From the NCBI GenBank assembly GCA_023301745.1, contig JALZVW010000164.1:1-37939 (forward strand): DNA of 37,939 bases, written 5' to 3'. This document shows positions 1-7,031 of the stretch, piece by piece. Each line of letters starts with the position of its first letter. Positions within the stretch are counted from its first letter, which is position 1. Source of the stretch: Arenicella sp. (GTDB taxonomy: Bacteria > Pseudomonadota > Gammaproteobacteria > Arenicellales > Arenicellaceae). Made by a program: the position numbers and the translations under genes. Under the pieces are notes generated by a model. The model saw nothing but the letters and a program-made list of their open reading frames with translations, had not been told where the DNA came from and made no database searches.

Positions 1-2
1 AC

Positions 3-95
3 GGAGAAGTGGCCGAGTGGCTGAAGGCGCTCCCCTGCTAAGGGAGTATAGGGTTTATAGCTCTATCGAGGGTTCGAATCCCTCCTTCTCCGCCA
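3..95 (+). tRNA. tRNA-Ser (anticodon GCT)
   Basis: The acceptor stem GGAGAAG (3-9) pairs with CTTCTCC (85-91), followed by discriminator G and an encoded CCA at 93-95. The anticodon stem CTCCC/GGGAG encloses the loop CTGCTAA, giving anticodon GCT at 37-39, which reads AGC and AGT codons. A long variable arm lies between the anticodon arm and the T arm (GGTTCGAATCC), as expected for a class II serine tRNA. A terminator hairpin follows 7 bases downstream. Confidence 0.97.
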
Positions 96-102
96 TTTAG
101 TG

Positions 103-131
103 ACTCCGCCCTGGTAGGGCGGAGTTTATTA
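103..131 (+). terminator. Intrinsic terminator of the tRNA-Ser transcript
   Basis: A perfect 10-bp stem (103-112 with 116-125) closes a three-base loop, and a T-rich stretch starts at 125. It sits immediately after the tRNA-Ser gene, so it most likely ends that transcript. Confidence 0.8.
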
Positions 132-417
132 AATGGTAAGTAAACTAGCCTGTGATTTTGAACTGTGAAGCATCAGCTAGCATGATTTTAGAAGACACTA
201 GAGGCATAGACAAAGTGTCTATTAGGGCGAGCGCTATAAACTAAGCCTTAGTCATATAACACCAAGTTTCATGGCTGGTGAAATATGTTGAAAAAGGCGT
301 TGATTAATTTGATAGTTTGCATTAATCTCTCGCCACTTGAAGCGGCTTGGGTCGTTAAAGTAGAGTAATATGTTTTAATAAATATTTGTAGGTCGCTCAC
401 TCTATCGAGCGCCTGCA
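132..417. other. Intergenic stretch with one possible 27-codon ORF
   Basis: No recognisable gene is present between the tRNA-Ser terminator and the inverted repeat. A 7-bp inverted repeat (193-199 with 214-220) can form a small hairpin. A 27-codon ORF at 285-368 encodes a peptide with a lysine-rich start and a hydrophobic core (MLKKALINLIVCIN), which resembles a signal sequence; GGTG just upstream is a poor ribosome binding site. I do not claim it as a gene. No convincing promoter for the downstream tRNA-Arg was found. Confidence 0.5.
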
Positions 418-463
418 GCTAATTAAGCTAAGCCGAACAGAGTTCGTTATTAGCTTAATTAGC
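418..463. repeat. 14-bp perfect inverted repeat upstream of tRNA-Arg
   Basis: The arms 418-431 and 450-463 are exact reverse complements. The 18-base loop contains a second small stem, CGAAC (434-438) with GTTCG (442-446). No T tract follows, so it does not look like a terminator. It ends 16 bases before tRNA-Arg and could be a leader hairpin or an operator. The structure is seen directly; its role is unknown. Confidence 0.75.
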
Positions 464-479
464 AAATTGTAAGAGATAC

Positions 480-556
480 GCGCATGTAGCTCAGCTGGAT
501 AGAGTACCTGGCTACGAACCAGGTGGTCGGAGGTTCGAATCCTTCCATGCGCACCA
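480..556 (+). tRNA. tRNA-Arg (anticodon ACG)
   Basis: The acceptor stem GCGCATG (480-486) pairs with CATGCGC (546-552), with discriminator A and an encoded CCA at 554-556. The anticodon stem CCTGG/CCAGG holds the loop CTACGAA, so the anticodon is ACG (514-516). In bacteria A34 of this tRNA is normally edited to inosine by TadA, so that it reads CGU, CGC and CGA. A terminator follows 11 bases downstream. Confidence 0.97.
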
Positions 557-567
557 TTATAGATAAG

Positions 568-601
568 CGGGATCAATCATTTAGGTTGGTCCCGTTTTTT
601 T
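568..601 (+). terminator. Intrinsic terminator after tRNA-Arg
   Basis: An 11-bp stem with two G-T pairs (568-578 with 584-594) and a five-base loop is followed by seven T residues. It lies 11 bases past the CCA end of tRNA-Arg. Confidence 0.88.
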
Positions 602-746
602 ATGGCTGAGTACTCGGCCGTTGTGTTAGGCAATTGCATTTTCTAATATGAGTGCCGGTTGGCGAAAAGGCGGTCTTGCGCAGCAGAGGCTTTTTCATTG
701 CACGGCTTGTGTTTTCCGGCAGACTGGCTGAAACGGTCTTCTCGAT

Positions 747-775
747 TTGACAGTGTTTTTCAAGGCTTTTACTTT
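747..775 (+). promoter_or_regulatory. Candidate sigma70-type promoter of pilU
   Basis: A perfect -35 box TTGACA (747-752), a 17-base spacer and TACTTT (770-775) lie about 80 bases before the pilU start. The stretch 602-746 between the tRNA-Arg terminator and this box holds no recognisable gene. Promoter function is inferred from consensus match only. Confidence 0.5.
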
Positions 776-856
776 TCTCTCTTTGGTAAGTTTGGCCTTG
801 GTAGTATCATTGACGCCTAAAATTTATCGACATTCCCATCATTAGGAGGGCATTCT

Positions 857-2020
857 GTGCTCAAAGCATTACTTAAGTTGATCGTTGAAAAAGACGGTTC
901 CGATTTGTACTTATCATCTGGTGTTCAACCCTCAATGAAGGTTCAAGGAAAGCTATTTAAAATTGGTAAGCAGCTCTTAAGCGGTGCCGATGTAGAGAAG
1001 CTTGCGCTTGAAGTAATGAATGCTGAGCAAGCTAAAGCATTTGAGCAAAAGCCTGAAATGAACCTGGCCATTGATGAAGCGGATATTGGCCGGTTTCGTG
1101 TCAACGTGTTTCGCCAACGCAACGATATGGCAATGGTAATACGAGTGATTAAAACCGAGCTCCCGAATTATAAAAAGCTGGGTCTTCCTGAGAAGTTAAC
1201 CGAACTTGTGATGGCAAAGCGGGGCTTAATGATTTTCGTAGGCGGCACGGGGTCAGGCAAATCAACTTCCTTGGCGGCTTTGATCGACTATCGCAACCAA
1301 ACGCATGCGGGGCATATTATTACGATCGAGGATCCCATTGAGTTTATTCATCCGCACAAACTGAGCATCGTTAACCAACGTGAAGTCGGAGTCGACACAG
1401 ATAGCTATCAAGATGCGCTCGAAAACACCTTGAGACAAGCGCCAGATGTCATTCTAATTGGCGAAATTAGAAATCGCGAAACAATGGAGCACGCATTAGC
1501 GTTTGCCGAAACCGGGCACCTTTGTTTATCAACGCTGCACGCCAACAATGCTGACCAAGCATTGGATCGTATTATTAATTTTTTTCCCGAAGAGAGGCAT
1601 AAGCAGTTATTCACTGATATTTCGTTGAACCTCCAAGGAATTATTTCGCAGCGTCTGATTCCTACTGTTGATGGCGGCCGCGCCGCGGCGGTAGAGATAC
1701 TAACCGGTTCGCCACGCATGAAAGATCTTATTAAGGACGGCAAAGTTACTGAAATTAAAGCGGCGATGGCGCTATCTGAAGCGTATGGTATGCAAACGTT
1801 TGATTTGGCGTTGTTGAATCTTTTCAACGAAGGACGAATCAGCGAAGAAGAAGCGTTGAAAAATGCAGACTCGCCGAATAACTTACGTCTCAAATTGAAT
1901 AACGCTAAGGGGTTCTCATCGAGTGCAAGCTTCGAATTAGAAATGGAGCCTGAACCTGAAGATGAGGAAGACGGTGAAGATGAACCCGATAATGGATTTG
2001 GCCAAGTATTTAGCGGCTAA
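857..2020 (+). CDS. pilU: PilU, type IV pilus retraction ATPase
   Basis: This is a hexameric ATPase of the PilT/PilU branch of the secretion ATPases, which works with PilT at the inner-membrane base of type IV pili to power retraction. The 387-residue protein has the N-terminal PAS-like half (about 1-100), Walker A GGTGSGKS (129-136), Walker B around DVILIGE (197-203) and the His box HLCLSTLHAN (221-230). The sequence between these motifs, such as TLRQAPDV and LSTLHANNADQAL, matches PilU rather than PilT as I know them. The start is GTG, supported by AGGAGGG at 844-850, 6 bases upstream. No pilT precedes it: the neighbour is a tRNA-Arg with its terminator. The last 30 or so residues form an unusually acidic tail (EPEPEDEEDGEDEPD). 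A terminator follows directly, so the gene appears monocistronic. Confidence 0.93.
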   Translation: MLKALLKLIVEKDGSDLYLSSGVQPSMKVQGKLFKIGKQLLSGADVEKLALEVMNAEQAKAFEQKPEMNLAIDEADIGRFRVNVFRQRNDMAMVIRVIKTELPNYKKLGLPEKLTELVMAKRGLMIFVGGTGSGKSTSLAALIDYRNQTHAGHIITIEDPIEFIHPHKLSIVNQREVGVDTDSYQDALENTLRQAPDVILIGEIRNRETMEHALAFAETGHLCLSTLHANNADQALDRIINFFPEERHKQLFTDISLNLQGIISQRLIPTVDGGRAAAVEILTGSPRMKDLIKDGKVTEIKAAMALSEAYGMQTFDLALLNLFNEGRISEEEALKNADSPNNLRLKLNNAKGFSSSASFELEMEPEPEDEEDGEDEPDNGFGQVFSG

Positions 2021-2034
2021 CGGCTCTATTGATG

Positions 2035-2064
2035 AGGCCGCCTTAATGCGTCGGTGGCCTTTTT
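2035..2064 (+). terminator. Intrinsic terminator after pilU
   Basis: AGGCCGCC (2035-2042) pairs with GGTGGCCT (2053-2060), with one G-T pair and a 10-base loop, and is followed by a run of T residues. It lies 14 bases after the pilU stop codon. Confidence 0.75.
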
Positions 2065-2088
2065 CTGTGGATGTGGCATGCTTAAATT

Positions 2089-2556
2089 ATGATAGAAAAA
2101 ATACATATCGCGGTAGACGATCTGAGTGACGGCAAGGTGGTTCAATTGCTGCAGAGTCATCGTCAAGAGATGCTCAAACATTCTCCGCCAGGCAGTGTTC
2201 ATGCCTTAGATGTCGACGCTATGCATGCCCCAGGCCTTACATTCTGGAGTGCGTCGGTCGGTAGCGCCATCGCGGCTTGTGGGGCGTTGAAGCAATTGTC
2301 TGATGATCATACAGAATTGAAATCGATGAAAGCGTCTGATGAGTTTGTCGGCAAAGGAATAGGGCGTGCGTTGTTGCTTCACCTGTTGTCGCAAGCGAAA
2401 CGGCGTGGCTATACAAGAGTTAGCTTGGAAACCGGTACTATGGATGCATTTCTGCCGGCTAGAGGCTTGTATCACTCGGCTGGATTTACAAACTGCGAAC
2501 CATTTGGTGACTACGTTTATGATCGCCACAGTGTGTGCATGACCCTCGTTATTTAG
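2089..2556 (+). CDS. GNAT family N-acetyltransferase (YsnE-like)
   Basis: The 155-residue protein has the GNAT fold signature: the acetyl-CoA pyrophosphate-binding loop VGKGIGRALL at about residues 85-94, then SLETGTMDAFLPARGLYHSAGF, typical of the last strands and helix of the fold. The combination of SVHALD near the start, a central ELKSM and SLETG..DAF..AR..Y resembles the YsnE group of acetyltransferases, whose true substrate is poorly defined. The start ATG has only a weak ribosome binding site. It lies 40 bp before the spermidine-synthase-like gene and may be co-transcribed with it. The family is clear; the substrate is not. Confidence 0.85.
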   Translation: MIEKIHIAVDDLSDGKVVQLLQSHRQEMLKHSPPGSVHALDVDAMHAPGLTFWSASVGSAIAACGALKQLSDDHTELKSMKASDEFVGKGIGRALLLHLLSQAKRRGYTRVSLETGTMDAFLPARGLYHSAGFTNCEPFGDYVYDRHSVCMTLVI

Positions 2557-2596
2557 CCCAACATAACCCTAATTTACCCACAGACCCGAAATAAAT

Positions 2597-3319
2597 ATGT
2601 CACCAATTTTTGAAGAGCTGGATTACGAGAAAACGCCCTTAGGCGAGATTAGTTTGCGAAAACGAACAGAGCCTCGTTTAGATAATGTGCTCATTTATGA
2701 AGTGAAACTTGGTGATGAGTTTCTTATGTCTAGCTTGTTTGTTGAGGCTGAAGAGCAACTGACTAAGCTTGGCCTGCACAGAGTAAAAGAAAATGGTCAT
2801 CGACATGATCTCAATGTCGTCGTCGGCGGGCTTGGTTTGGGCTACACAGCGTTAACGGCTGTACACGACCCAGATGTCGGTCGCTTAAGAACGATTGATG
2901 TAATGGCCCCGGTAATTCGTTGGCACCAACAGGGCTTGTTGCCAATCGGCGATGAATTGGCCGTTAACCCTAAAAGCGAACTAATACACGGGGACTTCTT
3001 TGCTATCGCGACCGATGATAAGCCCGGAGTGCTAAACGAGACTCAGGTGCATGCAATTCTATTAGATATAGATCATTCTCCGAGCCATTGGCTAAATCAA
3101 GGCAATAGCGGTTTTTATAATCGTGAATCGTTAGTCAAAATGAAAGCCAAAATCGTTCCCGGAGGCGTATTCGGATTATGGTCAAATGAGCGCCCAGACG
3201 CCGAATTCACTAAATTGCTGAACGAGGTTTTTAGCGATACTGAAGAACATGTGGTCGAATTCCCCAACCCGTATTCGGGCGGGGTTTCGATTAACTCGGT
3301 TTATGTTTCAACCGTCTAG
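2597..3319 (+). CDS. Spermidine-synthase-fold (class I SAM-binding) protein of unknown substrate
   Basis: The 240-residue protein has the Rossmann fold of the spermidine synthase/methyltransferase superfamily. The cofactor loop reads VVVGGLGLGYTAL (about residues 74-86), the next strand ends in an acidic residue (TIDVMAPVIRWH), followed by IHGDFF and AILLDIDHSP. In true spermidine synthases the loop is usually GGGDGG; here the aspartate is replaced (GGLGLG), so aminopropyl transfer is uncertain and a methyltransferase or other SAM-related role is possible. It follows a GNAT acetyltransferase by 40 bp, which could suggest a shared small-molecule pathway, but that is inference. No signal peptide is visible. 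Confidence 0.75.
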   Translation: MSPIFEELDYEKTPLGEISLRKRTEPRLDNVLIYEVKLGDEFLMSSLFVEAEEQLTKLGLHRVKENGHRHDLNVVVGGLGLGYTALTAVHDPDVGRLRTIDVMAPVIRWHQQGLLPIGDELAVNPKSELIHGDFFAIATDDKPGVLNETQVHAILLDIDHSPSHWLNQGNSGFYNRESLVKMKAKIVPGGVFGLWSNERPDAEFTKLLNEVFSDTEEHVVEFPNPYSGGVSINSVYVSTV

Positions 3320-3345
3320 AGCGCTAAGCGGGTGAGTGCCGTAGA

Positions 3346-3879
3346 TTAGATCTCAATTCGTTCTTCCTCCGGAGCTTGGACCCCAAACGAGAGTTCGCCA
3401 CTGGTATACGTGGTTCCGAAGGTTTTGCTCAGCGTGGCCACTTGGCGTACCGCAGACACCAGCTGCTCTTCAGTAAGCTCTGCCAGTGGGTGTATGTAGG
3501 TTGAAAATAGTAAGCCACTGCCAATCGCATAGCGGGCATCTAATGCGAGATGATAATTTGATACCAACGATGCAATGATTTGCTGCTCTGAGAGTTTGCT
3601 TGCTTCGATGACTGGTGAGACTAAGCGCATTCTGTTTGCGGCACTGTCTGACACCATCGTAATGCTGATTCCATCGAAGACAAAGTTTAAGTTATTGTCT
3701 GAACCTTCTGTTTTTTCAACAAGCCTTTTTATGATGTTCGCCATCTTTTCTTGGGTCATGCCTGCATTCTGTGTCTGCTGTGGTTCTGACGGTTTGGCCG
3801 CGGGATCTTCCGATTGAGCATGAGTGTGGCTGCTGGATATCAATATCGACAGGCCCATAAGTAATATAGTGAATTTCAT
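3346..3879 (-). CDS. Secreted protein of unknown function (possible YbjN/type III chaperone-like fold)
   Basis: The 177-residue product starts with a signal peptide (hydrophobic core ILLMGLSILISS, likely cleavage after AHA/HAQ near residue 22) and a short low-complexity Pro/Gln-rich linker, so a periplasmic location is likely. The body, about residues 45-165, contains patterns such as LDARYAIGSGLLFSTYIHPL and TFGTTYTSGELSFG, which remind me of bacterial YbjN / CesT-chaperone-like domains. That resemblance is from memory and tentative. AAGGA lies a suitable distance upstream of the start. It is convergent with the preceding gene and divergent from the asparaginase-like gene, with about 96 bp between the two starts, so promoters for both may share that gap. 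Confidence 0.7.
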   Translation of the reverse strand: MKFTILLMGLSILISSSHTHAQSEDPAAKPSEPQQTQNAGMTQEKMANIIKRLVEKTEGSDNNLNFVFDGISITMVSDSAANRMRLVSPVIEASKLSEQQIIASLVSNYHLALDARYAIGSGLLFSTYIHPLAELTEEQLVSAVRQVATLSKTFGTTYTSGELSFGVQAPEEERIEI

Positions 3880-3975
3880 GATGGTATTTCGGTCCTTTTA
3901 AATGTGGCTGATTCTGGTTCGTTTGCGACTACGTGTTACCATAGACCTTTATCAGTTACAGTCGATTACAAGTCA

Positions 3976-4461
3976 ATGAAAGTTCATGTTTTTTGCGTTG
4001 GTGGCACCATCGATAAAATTTATTTCGATGCTAAGAGTGAATATGAAGTGGGCGCGCCTGCGATTGCTAAAATGCTGAGCCAAATAGCGGTGAATTTAGA
4101 TATCGAAGTCACCTCCTTGATGGCCAAAGATAGTCTAGACATGACCGATGATGACCGCTCTGTCATCGCCAATGCGGTTAAGAATTGTGATGCCAGCAAG
4201 ATTATTATTACCCATGGAACCGACACTATGCCAGATACGGCTCGCTCGTTAGGCGATCTTACTGATAAAGCGGTTGTGCTGACCGGGGCGTTGGCGCCAG
4301 CCATATTCAGAGATAGCGATGCCATGTTTAACGTTGGTGGGGCATTGGCCGCCGTGCAGGCCTTGGATAGCGGTGTCTATATTGTTATGAACGGTGAGCT
4401 TTTTGATGCCATGAATGTTCGCAAAGATGTTGAAAATAATTGTTTCATGAGACTTAGCTGA
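3976..4461 (+). CDS. Single-domain asparaginase-like protein
   Basis: The protein matches the N-terminal catalytic domain of L-asparaginases (hydrolysis of asparagine to aspartate and ammonia). It has the first threonine motif near its start (GGTID), the second motif HGTDT in the middle, and VLTGALAPAIF followed by SDAMFNVGGALAA, corresponding to the conserved TGA...SD.. region. I chose ATG 3976 because GGTID belongs within about 12 residues of the start in this family; an upstream in-frame ATG at 3904 adds 24 unconvincing residues. That gives 161 residues, about half of a bacterial asparaginase, so the C-terminal domain is absent. The stop is followed by ordinary intergenic sequence and a terminator, so this looks like a genuine short form, not a fresh truncation. 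Activity without the second domain is uncertain. Confidence 0.82.
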   Translation: MKVHVFCVGGTIDKIYFDAKSEYEVGAPAIAKMLSQIAVNLDIEVTSLMAKDSLDMTDDDRSVIANAVKNCDASKIIITHGTDTMPDTARSLGDLTDKAVVLTGALAPAIFRDSDAMFNVGGALAAVQALDSGVYIVMNGELFDAMNVRKDVENNCFMRLS

Positions 4462-4514
4462 TTAATTTCGCTTTTTTCTGGCCAAAGCTTAGGCTGTGGT
4501 CAATAGTTTGAAAT

Positions 4515-4542
4515 AAAAACGGCCGCAATTGCGGCCGTTTTT
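4515..4542. terminator. Bidirectional terminator between the asparaginase-like gene and htpG
   Basis: A perfect 28-base palindrome with A5 on one side and T5 on the other is centred on GGCCGCAATTGCGGCC. The genes on both sides converge on it, so it can end both transcripts. Confidence 0.9.
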
Positions 4543-4578
4543 ATCGCGATGACTAATGCGAGCTCTTGCGTGTCAAAT

Positions 4579-6456
4579 TCACGAAACCAATAGCTTGTTA
4601 ACCAGTTTTACATAGTTTGCTGGATCTTTGATTTGAGCGCCTTCACTTAAGGCCGCTTGATCAAACAGTACGTGAGCCCAGTCAGAGAATGAGTCATCGT
4701 CAGCGTCTAGTTGCTTAATGATCGCGTGATCGGGGTTTAGTTCAAGAATTGGCTTGCTTGATGGTGCGTCTTGGCCCATGGCTTTCATTATTCTCTCTAA
4801 GTTTGCACCTGGGTCAGTTTCATCGGCAACGAGGCATGCGGGCGACTCTGTTAGGCGGTTGGTCAGGCGCACTTCTTTAACCGAGTCGCTGAGAACCTCG
4901 GCGAGTTTTTCGGTGACCGATGACAACTCAACCTTCGCCTCTTCTTGTTCTTTCTTTTCGTCATCAGAAAGGTCTAGGTCGCCTTTGGTGACCGACTTAA
5001 GCGGCTTTTCATTGTGCTCTACGAGACTGCTAACCAGCCATTCGTCGACTGGGTCACTCAATAACAACACTTCGATTCCTTTCTTGGTAAACATCTCCAA
5101 ATGAGGTGAGCCTTTGGCTGCTTGATAACTTTCGCCGGTAATATAATAAATCGCGTCTTGATCATCGCTCATACGTTCTACGTATTGATCTAACGATACT
5201 GATTGCTCGTCATTGTCGTTATGCGTGCTAGCGAACTTCAGAAGAGGAGTGATGTTATCTTTATTTGCCGCGTCTTCTACTACACCTTCTTTGATTACTT
5301 GACCAAATTCAGACCAAAAGCCCTGAAACGCCTCGGCGTCGTCTTTCGCTATGCGTTTTAATTCATCCAGAACACGCTTAACTGCTCGGCCCTTAATTTT
5401 TTGCACATCGCGATCACTTTGCAGTATTTCGCGTGACACATTCAGTGGTAAATCTTGTGAATCGATAACACCTTTGACGAAACGCAGGTAGTTTGGCATC
5501 AAGTGCTCAGCGTCATCCATAATGAATACACGGCGAACATACAGCTTAATACCTTTCTTGTTTTCGCGGTTCCATAGATCAAACGGCGCTTTCTTTGGAA
5601 TAAACAATAGCGAGGTGTATTCCATGTTGCCCTCTACTTTGTGGTGAAGCGTAGATAGCGGCGGCTCCATGTCATAGCTCAGGCCTTGGTAAAAGCTTTG
5701 GTATTCTTCATCTGTGATGTCTGATTTTGCGCGTGCCCATAACGCTGTGCCGGTGTTGACTGTTTCAAATTCGGCCTCAACACCTTCTTGCGGCTTACCT
5801 TCGTCGTCTAGTGGCGCTGTGCCAAGCATCTTGATTGGCAGGGAAATGTGCTCAGAATATTTGTTGATAATGTGTTTTAGACGAAAGTCATCTAAATATT
5901 CATTATCATCTTCGCGAAGATTAAGCGTAATTGAGGTGCCTACCGTCGCTTTTTCGGTTTCGCCAATAGTGAATTCACCTTTGCCATCAGATTCCCAAAT
6001 CACTCCTTTTTCGTCACCTGCTCGTCGAGTGCGCACGGTAACTTGGTCTGCAACCATAAATACCGAATAGAAACCAACACCGAATTGGCCAATTAGATTG
6101 ACATCGTCGCTATCACTTTTATTCGCTTCAATCGCCTGCATGAATTTCTTAGTGCCAGAACGCGCGATGGTACCAATGTTGTCAATAACCTCGTCGTGAT
6201 TCATGCCAATACCGTTATCACTAATGGTAATGGATTTCGCTTCTTTATCGGTAGTGATCGTGACGGCTAACTCTTCTTCGTCATTGAGCAGAGCGGCGTT
6301 CGTCAGCGCCTCGAATCGTCGTTTATCGATCGCGTCTGAGCTATTCGATATAAGCTCACGAAGAAAGATTTCTTTTTGGCTATAAAGAGAGTTAATCATT
6401 AAGTCTAAAAGCTGACTAATTTCTGTTTGGAAAGCGTGGGTTTGCGGTTTGCTCAT
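4579..6456 (-). CDS. htpG: HtpG, bacterial Hsp90 chaperone
   Basis: The 625-residue product has the full length of bacterial Hsp90. The N-terminal GHKL ATPase domain shows ELISNSSDAIDK (helix 1 motif with the catalytic Glu and the Asn), DNGIGM (ADP-binding aspartate) and IGQFGVGFYSVF (glycine-rich lid). The middle domain carries YVRRVFIMDD and NVSREILQSDRDVQKI, with the conserved arginine contacting ATP gamma-phosphate. The C-terminal dimerisation domain is complete. It works as an ATP-driven dimeric cytosolic chaperone handing clients on from DnaK. A heat-shock-like promoter lies just upstream on the minus strand, and a bidirectional terminator follows. It is transcribed alone. Confidence 0.98.
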   Translation of the reverse strand: MSKPQTHAFQTEISQLLDLMINSLYSQKEIFLRELISNSSDAIDKRRFEALTNAALLNDEEELAVTITTDKEAKSITISDNGIGMNHDEVIDNIGTIARSGTKKFMQAIEANKSDSDDVNLIGQFGVGFYSVFMVADQVTVRTRRAGDEKGVIWESDGKGEFTIGETEKATVGTSITLNLREDDNEYLDDFRLKHIINKYSEHISLPIKMLGTAPLDDEGKPQEGVEAEFETVNTGTALWARAKSDITDEEYQSFYQGLSYDMEPPLSTLHHKVEGNMEYTSLLFIPKKAPFDLWNRENKKGIKLYVRRVFIMDDAEHLMPNYLRFVKGVIDSQDLPLNVSREILQSDRDVQKIKGRAVKRVLDELKRIAKDDAEAFQGFWSEFGQVIKEGVVEDAANKDNITPLLKFASTHNDNDEQSVSLDQYVERMSDDQDAIYYITGESYQAAKGSPHLEMFTKKGIEVLLLSDPVDEWLVSSLVEHNEKPLKSVTKGDLDLSDDEKKEQEEAKVELSSVTEKLAEVLSDSVKEVRLTNRLTESPACLVADETDPGANLERIMKAMGQDAPSSKPILELNPDHAIIKQLDADDDSFSDWAHVLFDQAALSEGAQIKDPANYVKLVNKLLVS

Positions 6457-6500
6457 AATCTTAATAAGGTGATGTTTGTTAGGTTTGTTTATAGGATCCT

Positions 6501-6529
6501 TAATAAGGATCTAAGTAGATAATTTCAAG
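6501..6529 (-). promoter_or_regulatory. Candidate sigma32 (heat shock) promoter of htpG
   Basis: On the minus strand CTTGAAA (6529-6523) matches the sigma32 -35 box exactly; after a 14-base spacer comes CCTTATTA (6508-6501), a partial match to the -10 consensus CCCCATNT. The position, about 45 bases before the start codon, and the nature of htpG support the assignment. A small inverted repeat (GATCCTT/AAGGATC) overlaps the -10 side. Confidence 0.5.
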
Positions 6530-6562
6530 CCGATAAAAATAACCTTTTTTTTGAACTTTTTG

Positions 6563-6591
6563 TTGACGACATTCGGTTGTCTGAGTATAGT
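6563..6591 (+). promoter_or_regulatory. sigma70-type promoter of the Pro-Arg-His-Leu tRNA cluster
   Basis: TTGACG (6563-6568), a 17-base spacer and TATAGT (6586-6591) are close to consensus. The DNA just upstream (6531-6562) is A/T-rich and could act as an UP element, and the bases after the -10 box (CGCGCC) form a GC-rich discriminator, as in stringently controlled stable-RNA promoters. It lies about 105 bases before tRNA-Pro. Confidence 0.7.
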
Positions 6592-6699
6592 CGCGCCTCA
6601 ATGATTTACAGCGTCATTCGCTTTTTGACTCCCAAGAGCAGCTGATATGAGTTTTTCTCAAATTAGCGGTTCGGAAGCGATTAAAATGACACACACCGT

Positions 6700-6776
<77 letters not shown>

Positions 6777-6801
6777 TTTTTGTGAGTTGTTTGGTAGCAA
6801 G

Positions 6802-6844
6802 CTTAGTATTAAGAAACGACGTTCGTTTCCGATTAAATGCTAAG
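6802..6844 (+). repeat. Hairpin in the spacer between tRNA-Pro and tRNA-Arg
   Basis: GAAACGA (6813-6819) pairs with TCGTTTC (6823-6829) around a three-base loop. The stem can be extended outward, imperfectly, to CTTAG (6802-6806) with CTAAG (6840-6844). There is no T tract. It may guide processing of the tRNA precursor; that role is inferred. Confidence 0.6.
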
Positions 6845-6891
6845 AACTAACTATTAGATTACTTTACTAACGAAATGATAGTGTTAGTTGA

Positions 6892-6968
6892 GTGCCCGTA
6901 GCTCAACTGGATAGAGCAACAGCCTTCTAAGCCGTAGGTTACAGGTTCGAGTCCTGTCGGGCGCACCA
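6892..6968 (+). tRNA. tRNA-Arg (anticodon TCT)
   Basis: The acceptor stem GTGCCCG pairs with CGGGCGC (one T-G pair), followed by A and an encoded CCA at 6966-6968. The anticodon loop CTTCTAA gives TCT at 6926-6928, reading AGA and AGG. The anticodon stem ACAGC/GCCGT contains an A-C mismatch (6921 with 6933), which is unusual; the T arm and D arm look normal. Confidence 0.95.
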
Positions 6969-6996
6969 TTAACCTTGTTGGCTGTTTATTGTTGAT

Positions 6997-7031
6997 GATT
7001 GATTTGATTCTATCGATGAATTAAATCAATC
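6997..7031 (+). repeat. Hairpin in the spacer between tRNA-Arg and tRNA-His
   Basis: GATTGATTT (6997-7005) is the exact reverse complement of AAATCAATC (7023-7031), with a further ATTC/GAAT stem inside the 17-base loop. No T tract follows. It is probably a precursor RNA structure between two tRNAs. Confidence 0.6.

Noticed and set aside
418-463. Integron attC site
   Set aside because: The palindromic layout was suggestive, but the core sites (GTTRRRY and its complement) are absent and no cassette or integrase is nearby.
648-731. 27-codon ORF before pilU
   Set aside because: It has no ribosome binding site, no family resemblance, and ends just before the pilU promoter; taken as chance.
1408-1893. 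161-codon minus-strand ORF inside pilU
   Set aside because: It is fully contained in a well-supported gene on the other strand and has the Ser/Arg-rich look of an antisense shadow.
3904-3975. Upstream extension of the asparaginase-like protein from ATG 3904
   Set aside because: The extra 24 residues have no family similarity, and the GGTID motif is expected close to the N-terminus, so ATG 3976 is preferred.
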